64,000 bases of DNA. Origin: Petrosia ficiformis (taxonomy: Eukaryota > Porifera > Demospongiae > Haplosclerida > Petrosiidae). Below, in pieces: positions 49,102-61,867 of the stretch. Every line of letters begins with the position of its first letter. The stretch's first letter is position 1. A model generated the notes under the pieces. It had not been told where the DNA came from, searched no databases, and saw only the letters and a list, made by a program, of their open reading frames with translations. The stretch lies in assembly GCA_947044365.1 (NCBI GenBank), contig OX345637.1, positions 13,300,916 to 13,364,915 on the forward strand, read 5' to 3'. Made by a program: the position numbers and the translations under genes.

Positions 49102-50339
49102 TCAAACATGTTGGTAAATCCTTCTAAAATACAATACTAACACGTTCATGCACAAGCAATTGTATTTTTTTCCTCACAACTGTAGAATTCCGTCCCTACT
49201 ATATTGTGTCCTGAAATTACTCAGTGTTCAAGAAAAATATCATAAGATAATGTAAACAATTAATAATAATCCAGTGTATTATACATAGTTAAATTATGTT
49301 GCCTAATGTTTTATTAGTACAGTACATGTATAATCAAGTTATTTCATTTATCAAGCAGTGAACTTTGTAGTTAATTGTTTTTATTGTCTATGTTTCACAT
49401 TTCACACAGCATTTGTGACTTGTATATATGCTATACTATTTTAATCTATTGTTTCAACATTAAGTTTAATCAACAGGAACTATATAAAACATAATGGCAT
49501 TTAATAATTATATGTGTAGCATCGGATTAAAAATTTTTTTGTTGGAACAATAATAACCACATCCAAAAGAAGTATTTCAGTTTTATAATTAGTAGCAGTA
49601 GCTGTGCATGCAGATGTTTACAGAAGATTTCAAAATATGAAATTCCACTTTCTTTGTAGTACAAAGATTGTTGAGCTAGCTAGATACACCATAACATGGC
49701 TTTAACATAATTGTAGTGTATGAATATTGTGAAGTATATATAGTGTATAATTGTGTGTAGGTGTTCTAAGTTGTGAGCATGCTCAGATTGGCTATAGCCT
49801 CATGTTGTGAATTGTAGTGACTGTATAAGTATTGATTTTTAGTTCTGTATATTATTCCCTTGTTGAGTTGATCCATTGATTATTCCGATATTACAATTAT
49901 AATTATTAAGGGTTGGGATAGATCAAGATACCTCAGCTGACTAGCTGTTGTAAAACCACTTAGTCATTAGGTTTGTAAAAGATACTCTGACCGCGTACGC
50001 CTCTTGACAACTTAGTGTGTTGTCTGAGATGAAAATCTATACAATTTCTATACAATTATAATTGAATTATAATTATATAATTAAGGGGTTATGATAATAA
50101 TGATATACATAGTGAAATGAAAGAACCAAACCTGTACAAATGTTTATTGGTTTATTTATTTTTTAAATTTTAAAATTTTTTAATTTTATTTTTTATAAGA
50201 CACAATGGTACTCGATAGCTATAGCTAATATAAAGAGTACCTAACGCACATGAAAATTAAAACAATAATATTATTATTATTAATACGATGTGCATATAAT
50301 TATATGTTATACAGTTGATTATATAATTATGAGAAATGA
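49102..50339. other. Intergenic, 3' flank of gene E and LINE 3' UTR
   Basis: AT-rich and without recognisable exons up to about 50100. The sequence from about 50180 to 50340 probably is the 3' untranslated part of the minus-strand LINE. CCATTGATTATTCCGATATTAC-like low-complexity runs are present, but nothing diagnostic. Confidence 0.35.
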
Positions 50340-51011
50340 TTAAGATGAATTTAAAAAAGTTAAAATTTCTGATTTGAGAGATTTGATGGAGTTAACACAT
50401 TTGATAAGGGCAGGAAGAGAATTCCAGAGGGAGATAGTATTAGGAAGAAAGGAATGAAAGGTTGTGAGGAAGAGCGAGTATAGGGAACCTTGAGGTTTAA
50501 CGGGTGATACGACCGGAGGGAATATGAGGTTCTAGATTGAAATGTAATGAAGTGACTGGGAATATATAAGATTTTATAGATAAACTTGTATAGGAGAATA
50601 AGTTTGGAAGATCTGCGATGGCAGAGAAGAGAAGGTAAGTGAAAAGAGAGTAGTAAATATTGGTAATCACAATCCCATTGCTTTGAACAAAGTTTAAGAG
50701 CAAAGAATTGAACACTCTCGAGCTTTTTAATATCAGTTAGAATAAGGGTCCCAAAGAGAAGAACAGTAAGTGAGATGAGGAAGAACTAAAGACAAGTAGA
50801 GTTTGAGAAGAACATGGGGTGAGCAGAGGTAATAAAACTGACGGAAAATAAGTCCCAAAAGTTTTTGGGATTTAGAGCAAATATGATCGATATGAGGTGT
50901 CCAAGAGAGTTGTGAAGTTAAGATTACACCTAAATATTTGAAGTTCGAAACACATTCAAGAGGAGAATTATCAAGGAGTAAGGAAGGAAGAAGTGATAAG
51001 AATGAAGAGGA

Positions 51012-52194
51012 TTAACGTGAAATTATCATGTATTTGGTTTTGGAAATGTTAATAGTAAGACATCTGGACTTAAGCCAAGATGACAAGAGATCAATACTGC
51101 CTTGAGCCAGTGAGAAATCAGAGGAAGATTGAAAAGGGTATGAAAGAAAAATATCATCAGCATAGAGAGTGAGGGAGATTGAAGAAGGAAACGGTAAAGT
51201 AGAAATGTCATATAAGTATAAGATAAATAATAAAGGACCGAGTTGAAAAAAGCAGCTTTCAAGAAACGTTGATAAGATATGCTTAGAGGAGACAGACCCA
51301 TCAACTACTACATATTGAGAGCGACATGTTAGACAGCTTCTAAACCATCTAGTAATGTGGGAAGGTAAATTGTACTTAGAAAGGATGTCTAGGAGGGGTT
51401 CATGAGGCACCGAGTCAAAAGCTTTCTGCAGATAATAGCACAGATAGAAGATCCAGAATCGAGGAGAAAAAATCATAAATTGGTTGTAGTTAATAAAGCG
51501 GATTCAGTTGAGAAGTGGGGTCTGAAGCCAAACTGACAGGAAGACAAAATGTTATTGGCATCGCAGAACTTCTGGAGCCAATTAAAAGATGTTTTTCAAG
51601 AAGTTTACTTGTAAGAGGGAGGAGAGAAATAGGTCTGAAGTCGGAGGGTGAAAAAGGAGAGGATTTGTTAGGAATGGGTACTATGTTGGAAGTCTTCCAT
51701 TCATCAGGGAAAGTTCCAGACATAATTGAAGAGTTAAAAATTATTGTAATAGATATAGAAAGGACTGTATTTTGTAGCATGGTGGCAGAGATACCATCAG
51801 GACCAGTGGAGGTGCGAGAGGGAATGAGATGCTGTACATCAGTAGGAGAACAAAGAAAATCAGGAGGACAAATAGAAGAAATAGGAGACAAAGGAATGAA
51901 GGCATTTGACAAAGGAGGAGTAGAAGAGTTGAAGCATCGACAAAAGAAATCATTAAGAAAGTTAGCTTTGGAGATGGGAGTGGAAATAGATAAACCACTA
52001 TGGATGAAATTGGGTATGATAGGCTTCATTTTAAGTTTGTTGAGGAGGGACCAAAAAGACTTACTACCAGTGGAAGAAAGACGGTTGAAAAAAGCAGCTT
52101 TCAAGAAACGTTGATAAGATAAAGTTTTGTTTCTACACGACCAATAAAGGGACATCAAGAAAGAAGACTTGGTTAACTTAGCAAGAGAAAACAA
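51012..52194 (-). pseudogene. LINE 2 reverse transcriptase domain, rearranged
   Basis: Two consecutive frames: 52194-51490 with KSFWSLLNKLK, SRTSTGPDGISATML and SNIVPIPNKSSP then SDFRPISLLP; and 51476-51012 with LQKAFDSVPHEPLL (first catalytic Asp), LGPLLFILYLYDIS and SLTLYADDIFLS (catalytic YADD). The conserved GVPQGS-type block expected before LGPLLF is absent and is replaced by 38 bp identical to 52084-52121. A frameshift lies near 51480. Confidence 0.83.
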
Positions 52195-52228
52195 TCAATG
52201 CCTTCTCTTGATACATGCCAAAAGATGG

Positions 52229-53209
52229 TCATAAGACCAGGGGGGGGGATGTATGGTGAATATCTAGCTTAGAGGGAATAGTATGTTTCATAACATCTAA
52301 GAAGATTTCTTTAAAAATAAACCATGAGTAATTTACATCAGTCTGAGAATCAAGGGACTTCCAAGGAATAGAGGAAAGAAGTAAGTTGGCTGAGTAAAAG
52401 TCAGCCTTATTGTACAGCCAAACTTTGCGGCCATTGGTTGGACGAAGGTCAGGATCTTTTCGAACTAGAGGTAGAGACAAGAGGATAAATAAATGATCAG
52501 AAGAAGAGATGGGAGGAAGAACACGTGAAGGGCAAGAAAGATCAGAAGAGACAAACACTAGGTCAATAAGAGAAGGAGAACCAGAATGTGAGAAATGAGT
52601 AGGCTCACAAATAATTTGATTGAGCCCCAAGCAATTAGTAAAATCGATCAGGGATTTACTAAGAGAAGATTTAAGAAGATCAATATTGAAGTCACCAACC
52701 AGGATAAGATTATGAAGGATGGTGGGAGAAAGAAAGGAAATGTGATCTTTGAAAAGGCCAAAAGCAGTATCAGAGTTAGGTGGTTTGTAAAAAGTACCCA
52801 AAGTGAAAGAATAATGATGAGATGTAAATAAAAGGGGAAGGAATTCAAGATTAGCGACAAGAGGCAAGGGAGATACAGAGAGATTTGACTTAACAAAGAC
52901 TGCAATGCCGCCACTGTGTCTACTACAGTCAAGGCGAAATAACAAATAATTAGGTATTGAGACTTCAGAGTCAGAGATCTCAGGGGACAACCAAGTTTCA
53001 ACAACACAAATAATATCAGGGGAATGACTAGCACAAAACAGAAGGAGATCATCAAACTTAGGAAGAAGAATTCTAGCATTAAAGTAAAAGATAATTAGTG
53101 ATTTGGAGGGACTAAGGGAGGTGAAGCCATTAGTAGGGTTGACAAGAGGGAAATGAGATTGTGAACTAATTAAAACCTTATCAGCTATTTCAGCTACAAA
53201 TAGAGGCAT
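52229..53209 (-). pseudogene. LINE 2 endonuclease domain
   Basis: APE-type endonuclease of about 230 residues, with FYFNARILLPKF (the usual N-A-R-s-l block), DIICVVETWLSPEISD (catalytic Glu), GGIAVFVKSN, TFYKPPN, ILVGDFNIDLL, SLIDLVFVSSDL and ISSSDHLFILLSL (catalytic His). The frame is open throughout this part. It nicks DNA for target-primed reverse transcription. Confidence 0.88.
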
Positions 53210-53220
53210 TATGTTATTCT

Positions 53221-53697
53221 CCTTTTTTTTCCCTTCAGACAGGTATACACCTCTTGAGCTTCATATTGTAGTCCTGCACTATTTGGATAATTACAAGGTA
53301 GGTAGAGTTCAGGCAAAGGAAATTCTTTTTATATAGGTGTCTTTTGGTAAACACTCTGCGGTGACTCAAGTTTTGTAGGACACCAAAAGGAATGAGGTAG
53401 CCTTTTGCTTCAGTATCATGTATCACAGCATCACAAGATATATCATAAGAGATACTGCAACTGATCTGTGCTATCCTACCTCCTGAGTATGTTAGTGTGA
53501 TTACTGCTAGATCATCAACACCAATGGATAGAAGAGTACCTTGGGCATAGATCTTCTCGCAACGTTCGCCTCCAAAAAACATGGTAGCGAGGCTAATTGG
53601 ATATACACCAATATTTAGTACACCACCTCCTTCTAATACTGGGTCTATGAGCCGACCTTTACATCTTTCAGAAGGGCATCGAAATGAGAAGTTGGCT
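53221..53697 (-). pseudogene. Dihydrodiol dehydrogenase-like (Gfo/Idh/MocA) gene fragment
   Basis: Reading right to left after a TTATTAG acceptor: NFSFRCPSERCKGRL, DPVLEGGGVLNIGVYPISLA, FFGGERCEKIYAQG, IGVDDLAVITLTYSGG, then after a frameshift near 53310 FPLPELYLPCNYPNSAGLQY and EAQEVYTCLKG. The order and motifs match the C-terminal domain of trans-1,2-dihydrobenzene-1,2-diol dehydrogenase, an NADP-dependent oxidoreductase. The N-terminal Rossmann half is not in the window. The frameshift, an odd DTEAKGY insertion and truncation by LINE 2 indicate a relic, not a working gene. Confidence 0.62.
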
Positions 53698-53742
53698 CTA
53701 ATAAATCAAAAACCTTCAGCAATCATCATCAACAGGTATAGC

Positions 53743-54135
53743 CAGTGGCGTAGCCAGACCAAGAAATGAAGGGGGGCCCAGTGTGCAAAGCACACCGCGA
53801 AAATTCCCAGCTAATTAATTATTCATGAGGAGCGTGGCCAATTACACCGAGACTGCATGCCGTTCATTGATCATCGACAGACTTACAAACACAAATCCTC
53901 ATCTACATCTGACTCACGCTCTGACAGTACTCTAAGATGGTTTAGATCGATTAACTTTTCATCAATCAAAAATAACTAACCTTTTCCTAGAGTGGACTGG
54001 TGCTAGAAAATTAGTAATAATTGACTGCCTCTTGACAGCCATTTTATCTCGATTTTATCACATGGTCAGCAGGAGGGCCCATAATCTTTTAAGGGTGGCC
54101 AGGCCCACCCTGGCCACCCCATAGCTACGCCTATG
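53743..54135. mobile_element. hAT-type MITE with 8-bp target duplication
   Basis: The 393-bp element begins CAGTGGCGTAGCCAG and ends ATAGCTACGCCTATG, imperfectly inverted. It is flanked by GGTATAGC at 53735-53742 and 54136-54143. The interior carries GGGGGGCCCAGTGTGCAAAG and a GGTGGCCAGGCCCACC tract. No coding capacity. Its right target duplication overlaps the target site of the next element. Confidence 0.82.
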
Positions 54136-54148
54136 GGTATAGCATGTG

Positions 54149-56875
54149 CAGGGCCGCTGAAATGCGGAAACGGGGCCCGGGCGCGCGCTTAGCGCGCCGA
54201 AAATTTTAGCTAATTAAATATTCATAAAGGGTGTGGTTAATTATTTAATTGCGTGTTATTAACAATAATTGCTGTTTCAGCATTATATTACACGTGCACG
54301 TCACCGTTACAGCTAGTCATCAGGTATAAAAAAAAATTATAACTATTATTATTGGCTTGTAACAAATTTAGAATGCAGAGAAATTACAAATCAGGTGCCC
54401 AAAAACGGAAAGAAAGGAAAGTGCGTGATGATAGAGCAACTGCAGCTGTCAACAAAACACGGTCACTCTTGTCACTTGGTTTCACTCAGAAAAGTCAACC
54501 TATTCACTCTGATTGCTCTAATACTCCCTCTGATTCCGATAATACGTTGTTAGAATCATCCATTCAGACCATAGTTCCTGATACTCCAACTCTTCCATGC
54601 GACAACGATAGTGAAAATTCTAGTGTACTAGTGATGTCAATGGAGTGTACAGGCAGTACAGCATGTGATATGTCTATTAATTGCAGCAGCAATGTGGTTT
54701 CTGAAGCTGAATCTTTGTGCAGTAGCTCAGATGAAATAGACACTTCTGACTCACAGTCTGTGTCATCTGCAGTAGACAATTGTTTTGATGTTGGCAACCT
54801 CACTAATGAACATGCATCACCTCAAGATGTCAAGATTGCTATTAAGTTTGGACCTAAGCCTAACCCCAACAGTTTTCCAAGAGACTGTAAGGGCAATTGT
54901 TTTCCAGTTAATATATTTAAGCATACACTTCGGAATGGTGATGATTCAGTGAGAGATTGGTTACTATGGAGTGAAACCAGAAAAGCTTTGTTTTGTTTTC
55001 CATGTAGGCTTTTTAAGTCATGTAGCACAAGTGTTGGAGTTTCTGCTTTGTGTTCTGTTGCTGGTTGGTCAATCGATATGGGGTGGAGGAAGCTATATGA
55101 TAGAGTTCCAGAACATGAGCACAGTGTTTCTCACAGGCAGAATTATTTGCAGTGGCGCACAACAGAACGAAGATTAGCGGTAAGCTCTGGCGTTGATATG
55201 CAGCTAGAGAAGGAGTTATTATCAGAAGTGCAAAAATGAAGAAAATTTTGAAGCGAATAATTGATGCCACTCCTGATTCCTCACATATGGAGCAAACCTC
55301 TTTTATATTACGTTATGTTTCTTGTAATGACCGAATCTGCTCTATTCAGGAACGCTTTGTAGAGTTTTTGGACTGCAACAGAAAGACTGGAGCTGAAATT
55401 GCTCAACTTATTCTGGATTTTTGCAGTAAGCATGGTATACTGATTGATAATTGTAGAGGGCAAGGGTATGATAATGGGTCTAATATGGCAGGTATGTACA
55501 ATTGTGCCCAGGCTAATATATTAGCAATTAACCCGCTTGCTTTATTTTCTCCGTGTGCCTGTCATAGCCTTAATCTTTGTGGGTCTCATGCAGCCGAATG
55601 TTGTCCAGAAGTACAGAAGTTTTTCGGTGTTGTTCAGAAGTTATACAATCTGTTTAGCAGTAGCCCAGTGCGGTGGGAAATTCTGTGCGAGAATATAGGC
55701 TGTTCATTAAACTCTTTGTCTCACACTCGGTGGAGTGACAGAGTAGATAGTGTAAGACCCTTTGCTGCACATCTTCCAGGTATTCGTACTTCACTTGATG
55801 CAGTTCTTCAGCTTCATCTATCACCTGAAACCAAAACAGATGTTCATGCTCTTCAAACTTACGTTAACTCTTTTACTTGCATTCTTTTAGCTACTATTTG
55901 GTTTAAAGTTTTGTCAGCAATTGATCTATGTAATAAAGTATTACAAACTCGTAATGCTACTCTAGATGTTGAGGTCAAAAATGTTGAAAGTTTGATAGAT
56001 GACTTAAAAGATCTCCGAGATCAATGGAATAATATTCTTTCAGAAGCAAAAATCGTAGGCACTCAATTTGGGATAGCAGCAGAGTTTCCAGCAAACGAAG
56101 GTTAAGAGGAAACATTTTCATGATGAATCACCTGACCAGCAACATCATGGAAGAAATGAAGAAACAATGTTTCAACATAATGTCTTTAATGTCCTACTTG
56201 ATTCTGTTATTTTTGGTCTTACAACTAGATACAATGCTGATTAATGGCTTATTTTCCTTCCTTTGGCAATACAGAGACATGTCAAATGAGATACTAGAAG
56301 CAAAAGCAACAAAATTTATACAAAAGTATACTGCTGATGTGTCAGATCATCTTCTTCAGGAGGTCAAGGAACTAAAAGCAATTCATGAAGCTAATTTTGG
56401 AGATGATGAGCCATTGGCTCCATTATAGATCTTCTTAATAGTCTTTATAAGTACAGACTCCAATCGTTGTTTTCTAACTGTTGTACTGCATTACAAATTT
56501 TCTACACCATTCCTGTAACTGTAGCAGAAGCTGAACGATCCTTTAGTAAATTAAAGTTAATTAAGGATTACCTGCACAAAACAATGACTCAGAATCGTCT
56601 ATCTGACCTGGGCATTTTGTCAATTGAATGTGAACTTTCCAGGAAGTTAAACTTTGATAATGTTATAGATATGTTTGCTAAACAGAAGGCCAGAAAGGTC
56701 CACCTTTTATAATTAATAATTGATTATACATACATTTATAGATTTATAATCGTGTTTCCTATAATTGAGTAAGCTCATCTATATAATAATGGTCAAAACG
56801 TTTGGGGCCCCAAGAGAATGTGGGGCCCCGGGGCAGTTGCCCCTGTTGAAACCCCCCACCCCCTCAGTGGCCCTG
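54149..56875 (+). mobile_element. hAT transposon (ZMYM/DUF4371 type), 8-bp TSD, inactive
   Basis: TIRs CAGGGCCGCTGA (54149-54160) and TCAGTGGCCCTG (56864-56875) pair at 11 of 12 positions, and the 8-bp duplication AGCATGTG flanks the element at 54141-54148 and 56876-56883. GC-rich subterminal sequence (GGGGCCC) is at both ends. The interior codes for a broken transposase. The intact target duplication and TIRs imply a fairly young insertion. Confidence 0.92.
54373..56712 (+). pseudogene. hAT transposase, frameshifted and internally deleted
   Basis: The first frame (ATG 54373 to 55239) begins MQRNYKSGAQKRKE and holds a TTF/ZMYM-type zinc finger: WLLWSETRKALFCFPCRLF, then EHEHSVSHRQNYLQW. The second (55248-56105) has IIDATPDSSHMEQTSFILRYV (first catalytic Asp block), GQGYDNGSNMAG and SPCACHSLNLCG. 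A third part ends with the hAT dimerisation motif VAEAERSFSKLKLIKDYLH near 56520-56570. Compared with relatives, a block of roughly 100 or more residues between the zinc finger and the TPDSSH motif is missing, and the frame changes at 55236-55239, about 56105-56120 and about 56428-56467. Confidence 0.85.
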
Positions 56876-56883
56876 AGCATGTG

Positions 56884-57346
56884 TAGCTCAATGCAAATCT
56901 GCCAGCTATAGGCTACTGAGGCAACCCCGCCTCCTTATTTCATTAGCGACGCTAGCGGAGACTTCTATAGAAATTTGTCAACTATGAAACATGGCCAATC
57001 ATTTCTGTAAGTATTTCATGTTTGTATGTTTGTTGGTATGTGAAATTGTAGCTAACTGTTATGCTAAGCGCTATATACGTATAATAGCTATAGAAATATA
57101 TGTAGTATATAAACTTGGCAGTAAAATTAAGTTTAGAGATGTTGAACAAGAAACTGTATAGTCAGTACACTATAGAATAATTATTGCGAATGATTTTCAT
57201 AATGAAAAATTATGTGGATTGTGATTATTGTAGTTAAAGAAATTGTCAGATAATACAACACATTTACCAGCGTGTAAATGTATATACACATACTTATACT
57301 TTATTCACATATAACATGTAGATCATTCACACACAACCTGCGGCTG
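56884..57346. other. Upstream region of gene F
   Basis: Sequence between the hAT target duplication and gene F's start codon. It should include the promoter; no specific element was recognised. Confidence 0.35.
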
Positions 57347-59550
57347 ATGTATATGATGTTTGTTCTGCTCATAGTTTTACTTGTGCCAAGACTTCAAGTA
57401 ATTGCTCAGCAACCTGGTAAGTAACTTTAGTATAATTGTCAAAAATACAAAATTATCTTGTACTGAATATATAGTATAGTACAGCAATTCCATGTGAGGA
57501 CAGTCATGATAAATTATATGGTTATACTTAATTCATATTTGGTGATTATCACATATAGTAATCATGAGATATCAGATTATATAAATGTAAAATTTACTTC
57601 CTTTCTATGTTTGAATATTGATTGCTTGTTAGAGAATCGATTGCTAGTAGGTTATTTGTGGTCCAAGTGCATACCGTATAGTCAGTTTATTTCGAGGAGG
57701 AAAACTTTCATGGTTTGGACGTCAGCAAATGTAAACTTTCGCGAATATGCTCCATGCCGCGCTGGGACTTACTATAACCACACCCACTAGTCTAATAATT
57801 CATTGACATGTTAACGCGTTGGGTTTATATTAACCACACCCATCAAACATGAATTATTCGGGAAAAAAATTTCGTGGTTTGAAATGAATCCGCAAAAATC
57901 GCAAAACTTTCCCCCTCAAAACAAACCCGCTATACGGTATATAGTAACACCTGCCAACCTACAAGATAACCTAGGGGGACATCAATTTAACTTATTCAAG
58001 ATTGAAGTTTACAATTTTATACTCAGAATAACTTATATCCCATAATTTTAATGTGGGAGTAGTTAGTTTATACAGTTTATATTGTCATTATAATTATCAT
58101 GATATTTATCACGCATGATAATTATCGTGATAAGTATCATGATAAACGATTTAATTTATAATAATTATAGTTGTGTCATTATGATGATGCACATCAAAGA
58201 AACCACTAGTACTAAAAATCAGATAAAGCACAGTTATTTTATAGTTAAAAGATGGAGGTATATCCATGCATGTGTTTGAATTTTAATTTTAGATGTGGAT
58301 AATTAATGCCTTTGACATCAAGCAGTTGTTATAGTTATGACCCCAAACAGTGATGCTTGGGATTAAAGCATTCAGCCCTCGGGTGCTACACGTCCTTGGT
58401 CCTCATGATTTAAACTGAATATATTCCTCACACTCAGGATATTACTAATACTTATAATCATAATTTAAATTGCGGGAGGATTTTATCTGTTATCATAATT
58501 ATTATAGTGTTACTGCAGATATTATAAACTGACATGTGTGCATATTAATTTTTCATATGCATAATAGAATTAATAAATCCATTTAACAGTATTAATGCTG
58601 TTAATGGTACTGTAGTGGAATTCAACTGTATTGCTGTAAAAGCAAATCTAATTGTGTTTTTTGTGAATGACACATCTGCATCAGAACAAAGTGTTGGTGA
58701 TAGAGGTTTCATTCAACAACTTATTGAAGATCTGAATGCTACCACCAGAAGAAGAAACCTAACAGCAACTGCGTTAACAGAATTTAATAATACTGAAGTG
58801 TACTGTAGAGCTTGGAATTTTGTTGGAAGTAACAATGTTTTTACAGTATTAAGCAATACAGCTATTCTATTGGTACAAGGTAAAGTATTTATTAGTATGA
58901 TCATTCACTAATACTTTTTGTGAAATCTACACAGGTCCATTATCCACAGTTGGTGATATATCTCATTATTTTATTGATTCTTCAAGTCTCAATATCTCAT
59001 GGAATCCACCATTTACTCTTCCTGGGACACATATCACTGGATATAACATATCAGTTACTAGTATCATGTTCGATATATCTCAGTTTATTACTGATACTTA
59101 CTATGTGTTAACAGCTCCTAATAATACTGATCCATGTGATGAGATCAGTATAACAATATCAGGTTATAATGGAGCAGGGAATGGAGAAATGAGTACTATA
59201 TCATCACTGTACTATCCTGAAGGTTATATAATTATAATAATATGTATTGAATATTCATAATTATTATGTGAGTAATGATTTTATTGGTGTATTTCCATTC
59301 TTGCAATTTTTCAGGCATTTCTAATTTGTGCTTCTTGTGTTATATAAAGTAAGAGACCATATCTTTGTATAGGATATAGCCCTGTTTGTAGGCAGTTATG
59401 GGCACGCGAGATAATTGATTTAGGGGGTAGCCCAAGACAATTATCTCAGGAGTATATGTATTTTATACCATGGTAACACAAAAGTATGCAATTAAATCAC
59501 ATTTGATATCACTGTTGTCAAGTAAAAATTAAGAAACCATATCTATATAA

Positions 59551-59627
<77 letters not shown>

Positions 59628-61831
59628 CATGATGAAGCCACCCTTCAAAGCTTCCAACAGTGCTATGTGGACTGTGGTTTGATATGTGGACCATGGTTTA
59701 TGGCTTCATTAAGATGTATAAAAACCATAGTACTTTGCTAATTAGTGTTAATTAAATAATTAATTAGTAACTGTGAAAATACAATTAGATGATTTTAGTG
59801 GCTAGACCCTGTCTATAGGCATGTTATGGGCATATATCTCCCCAGGAACATCAAAGGTTGCCATGTATATAGAGAAAAAAACATCCCTATGATTGCTTTA
59901 CAAATTTAAATGAAGAACAAAGTATCCCTACAACTGTTTTGTAATGTCCAGCATTCAGTAGTCATGGCTATCTTTATGATGCCTGAAACACATCAGCCTT
60001 TATAGTTATTATTTTGATTATCTACTCTGTTTACCTTTTAAAGAACCTTGTAGAACTTTAAGAATATATTTCAGGTAGAATAGCTAGCTATTAGTTCTAG
60101 TTTCTACGTATACTACACAGCTTTTCTTTCTGTTGGTCTGTAGAGCTTTTACGCACCATGCCCATTAATTGACCGAGCCCCCCTGGAATGACCCAACTTC
60201 CTTAACTACATATACAATGCATACTCACGCAAGTGACACAAGAATATAAATATAAATAAATAAATAAATAAATAAATATATATATATATACATTAAACCC
60301 CGTGGAAAGCATAATTTGTCTTTTTCAAGAACAGAAAATGGCTCTGCTTGTTTCTTTTGGACACCTATGCCTTTCGAATGCAATTGTTTCATTTCTGAGT
60401 GAAAAGTCCTCCGAAATCCATCGAATTCAGGATCTTTGAAAAAATTTAAAATTGGACAAACCTCCCTAACATGTTTTAAAATACCAACACTGCAAAAATT
60501 AAATTGTTAAAACAACAAATTTATTGGATAGTATAGTTACAAGGAATAATTTAAATTGTAATTTAATTGGTTGTGTAGGTTGTTATGGAAATACTGTAAT
60601 TATAATTAATCTCAATATCCTTATGCTGTCTAATAGATGTACAAAGTAGAATATTTATTTTAATTGAGCCATTTTAGGTTGCCAAACCTTCTTTGTGCAT
60701 CTAATGTGAGATATTAGGCATGATAATTGATTATAATAGGTACATATATCTTCTACATATTTTAATATAGTTAGACCAAAGTAGTTATGGTGTTAGATGT
60801 ATGCAAACCAGCTAAGTTTTAAATTCTTGCAACTGTACTCACCAATATATTTGTTATTTTAACAATTCTATTTGTACAATGCAGGATATAGAGTATAGTG
60901 TTCTAGGTGGGTAAGGACTCCCATTCTTTCTCCTTGCTTCTAATATAAACTTCAATAGCCACGAGTTAAGACTATCAACAGTACATAACTGGTGTGGAGG
61001 TGAATAGTCATTGCATAAATATTTTCTGTTTTTTCGGCACTCAATCTATAGAGTTATGCACCATGTGGTAGTCCTAGCTGTGTTTTTAGGAACTCCACTT
61101 GCTTTAGCAAGTTTGACATCACTGTCTGTTTTTGGTTCTACAAATGTTGGGTGGAGCTGGGTTTCTTTTGATTGATTGGGCGCGGCAAGGGTGGAGACTG
61201 GTAACTGATGATCAGATAAAATGTCGTTGAAATCTTTGTCAATTAGTTGACTATCGAAATTTGAATTAGAGAATTCTGCTACATTCGTAGAGCAGGCCAT
61301 GGTTAAACTACAACGAAACACTTGGTGAGTTAAACAATGTATACTGTTGCTACGTGCAAAGACAGACATATATTCGACAGGTCGAATATATGGCATATAT
61401 CCCCGACCACAGGGCAGTTATACAACTGCAGAGAAGTTATACAACCACATCCCTGGTATGACATCATGCACATGCGCAGTCACCGAAAGTCTACAGAGAA
61501 TGAAGGCTATGAAGTGCGTTTGACAAGTAAACACCCAAACGAAGCTCTCTTTGTCTCTTAAAAAAAGAGCCAATAGATGGGCATTTCTCCCAGGAACTAT
61601 TCGCCCCATATCGCTGAAAGTGTAAGGTGTGTTAGTCTGTTACTCGTGTCCATTGTCCTGTTCTTCTTTGATGTTTCTGTTAGCTATTGAATATATTATA
61701 TGTACCATGGCTTCTCGGTATATATGGTGAATATAAGACTCTCGCACCTCGATATTGGCCCTCGGCTTTGCCTCGGGCCAATATCTCGGTGCTCAGGTCT
61801 TATATTCGCCATATATCCCTCGAAGCCATGT

Positions 61832-61867
<36 letters not shown>

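Larger units (their letters stand above)
50340..53209 (-). mobile_element. CR1/jockey-like APE LINE, degenerate
   Basis: A non-LTR element reads right to left: endonuclease 53209-52229, reverse transcriptase from about 52194 to 51012, then a shifted frame with FKYLGVILTSQLSW and LVLPHLTYCSSLWDP near 50700-50950, and a terminal frame ending VNSIKSLKSEILTFLNSS with TAA at 50342-50340. Several frameshifts and the anomaly at 51242-51279 make it inactive. Its 5' end abuts the dehydrogenase relic at about 53220, suggesting insertion into that sequence. The 3' tail resembles the fragment at 35032-36160 in type. Confidence 0.85.

Noticed and set aside
51515..52114. 199-residue plus-strand ORF
   Set aside because: It is the antisense shadow of the LINE 2 reverse transcriptase.
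54352..54372. Upstream start for the hAT transposase at 54352
   Set aside because: The codon there is TTG; the first ATG is at 54373 and starts a sequence typical of the family.
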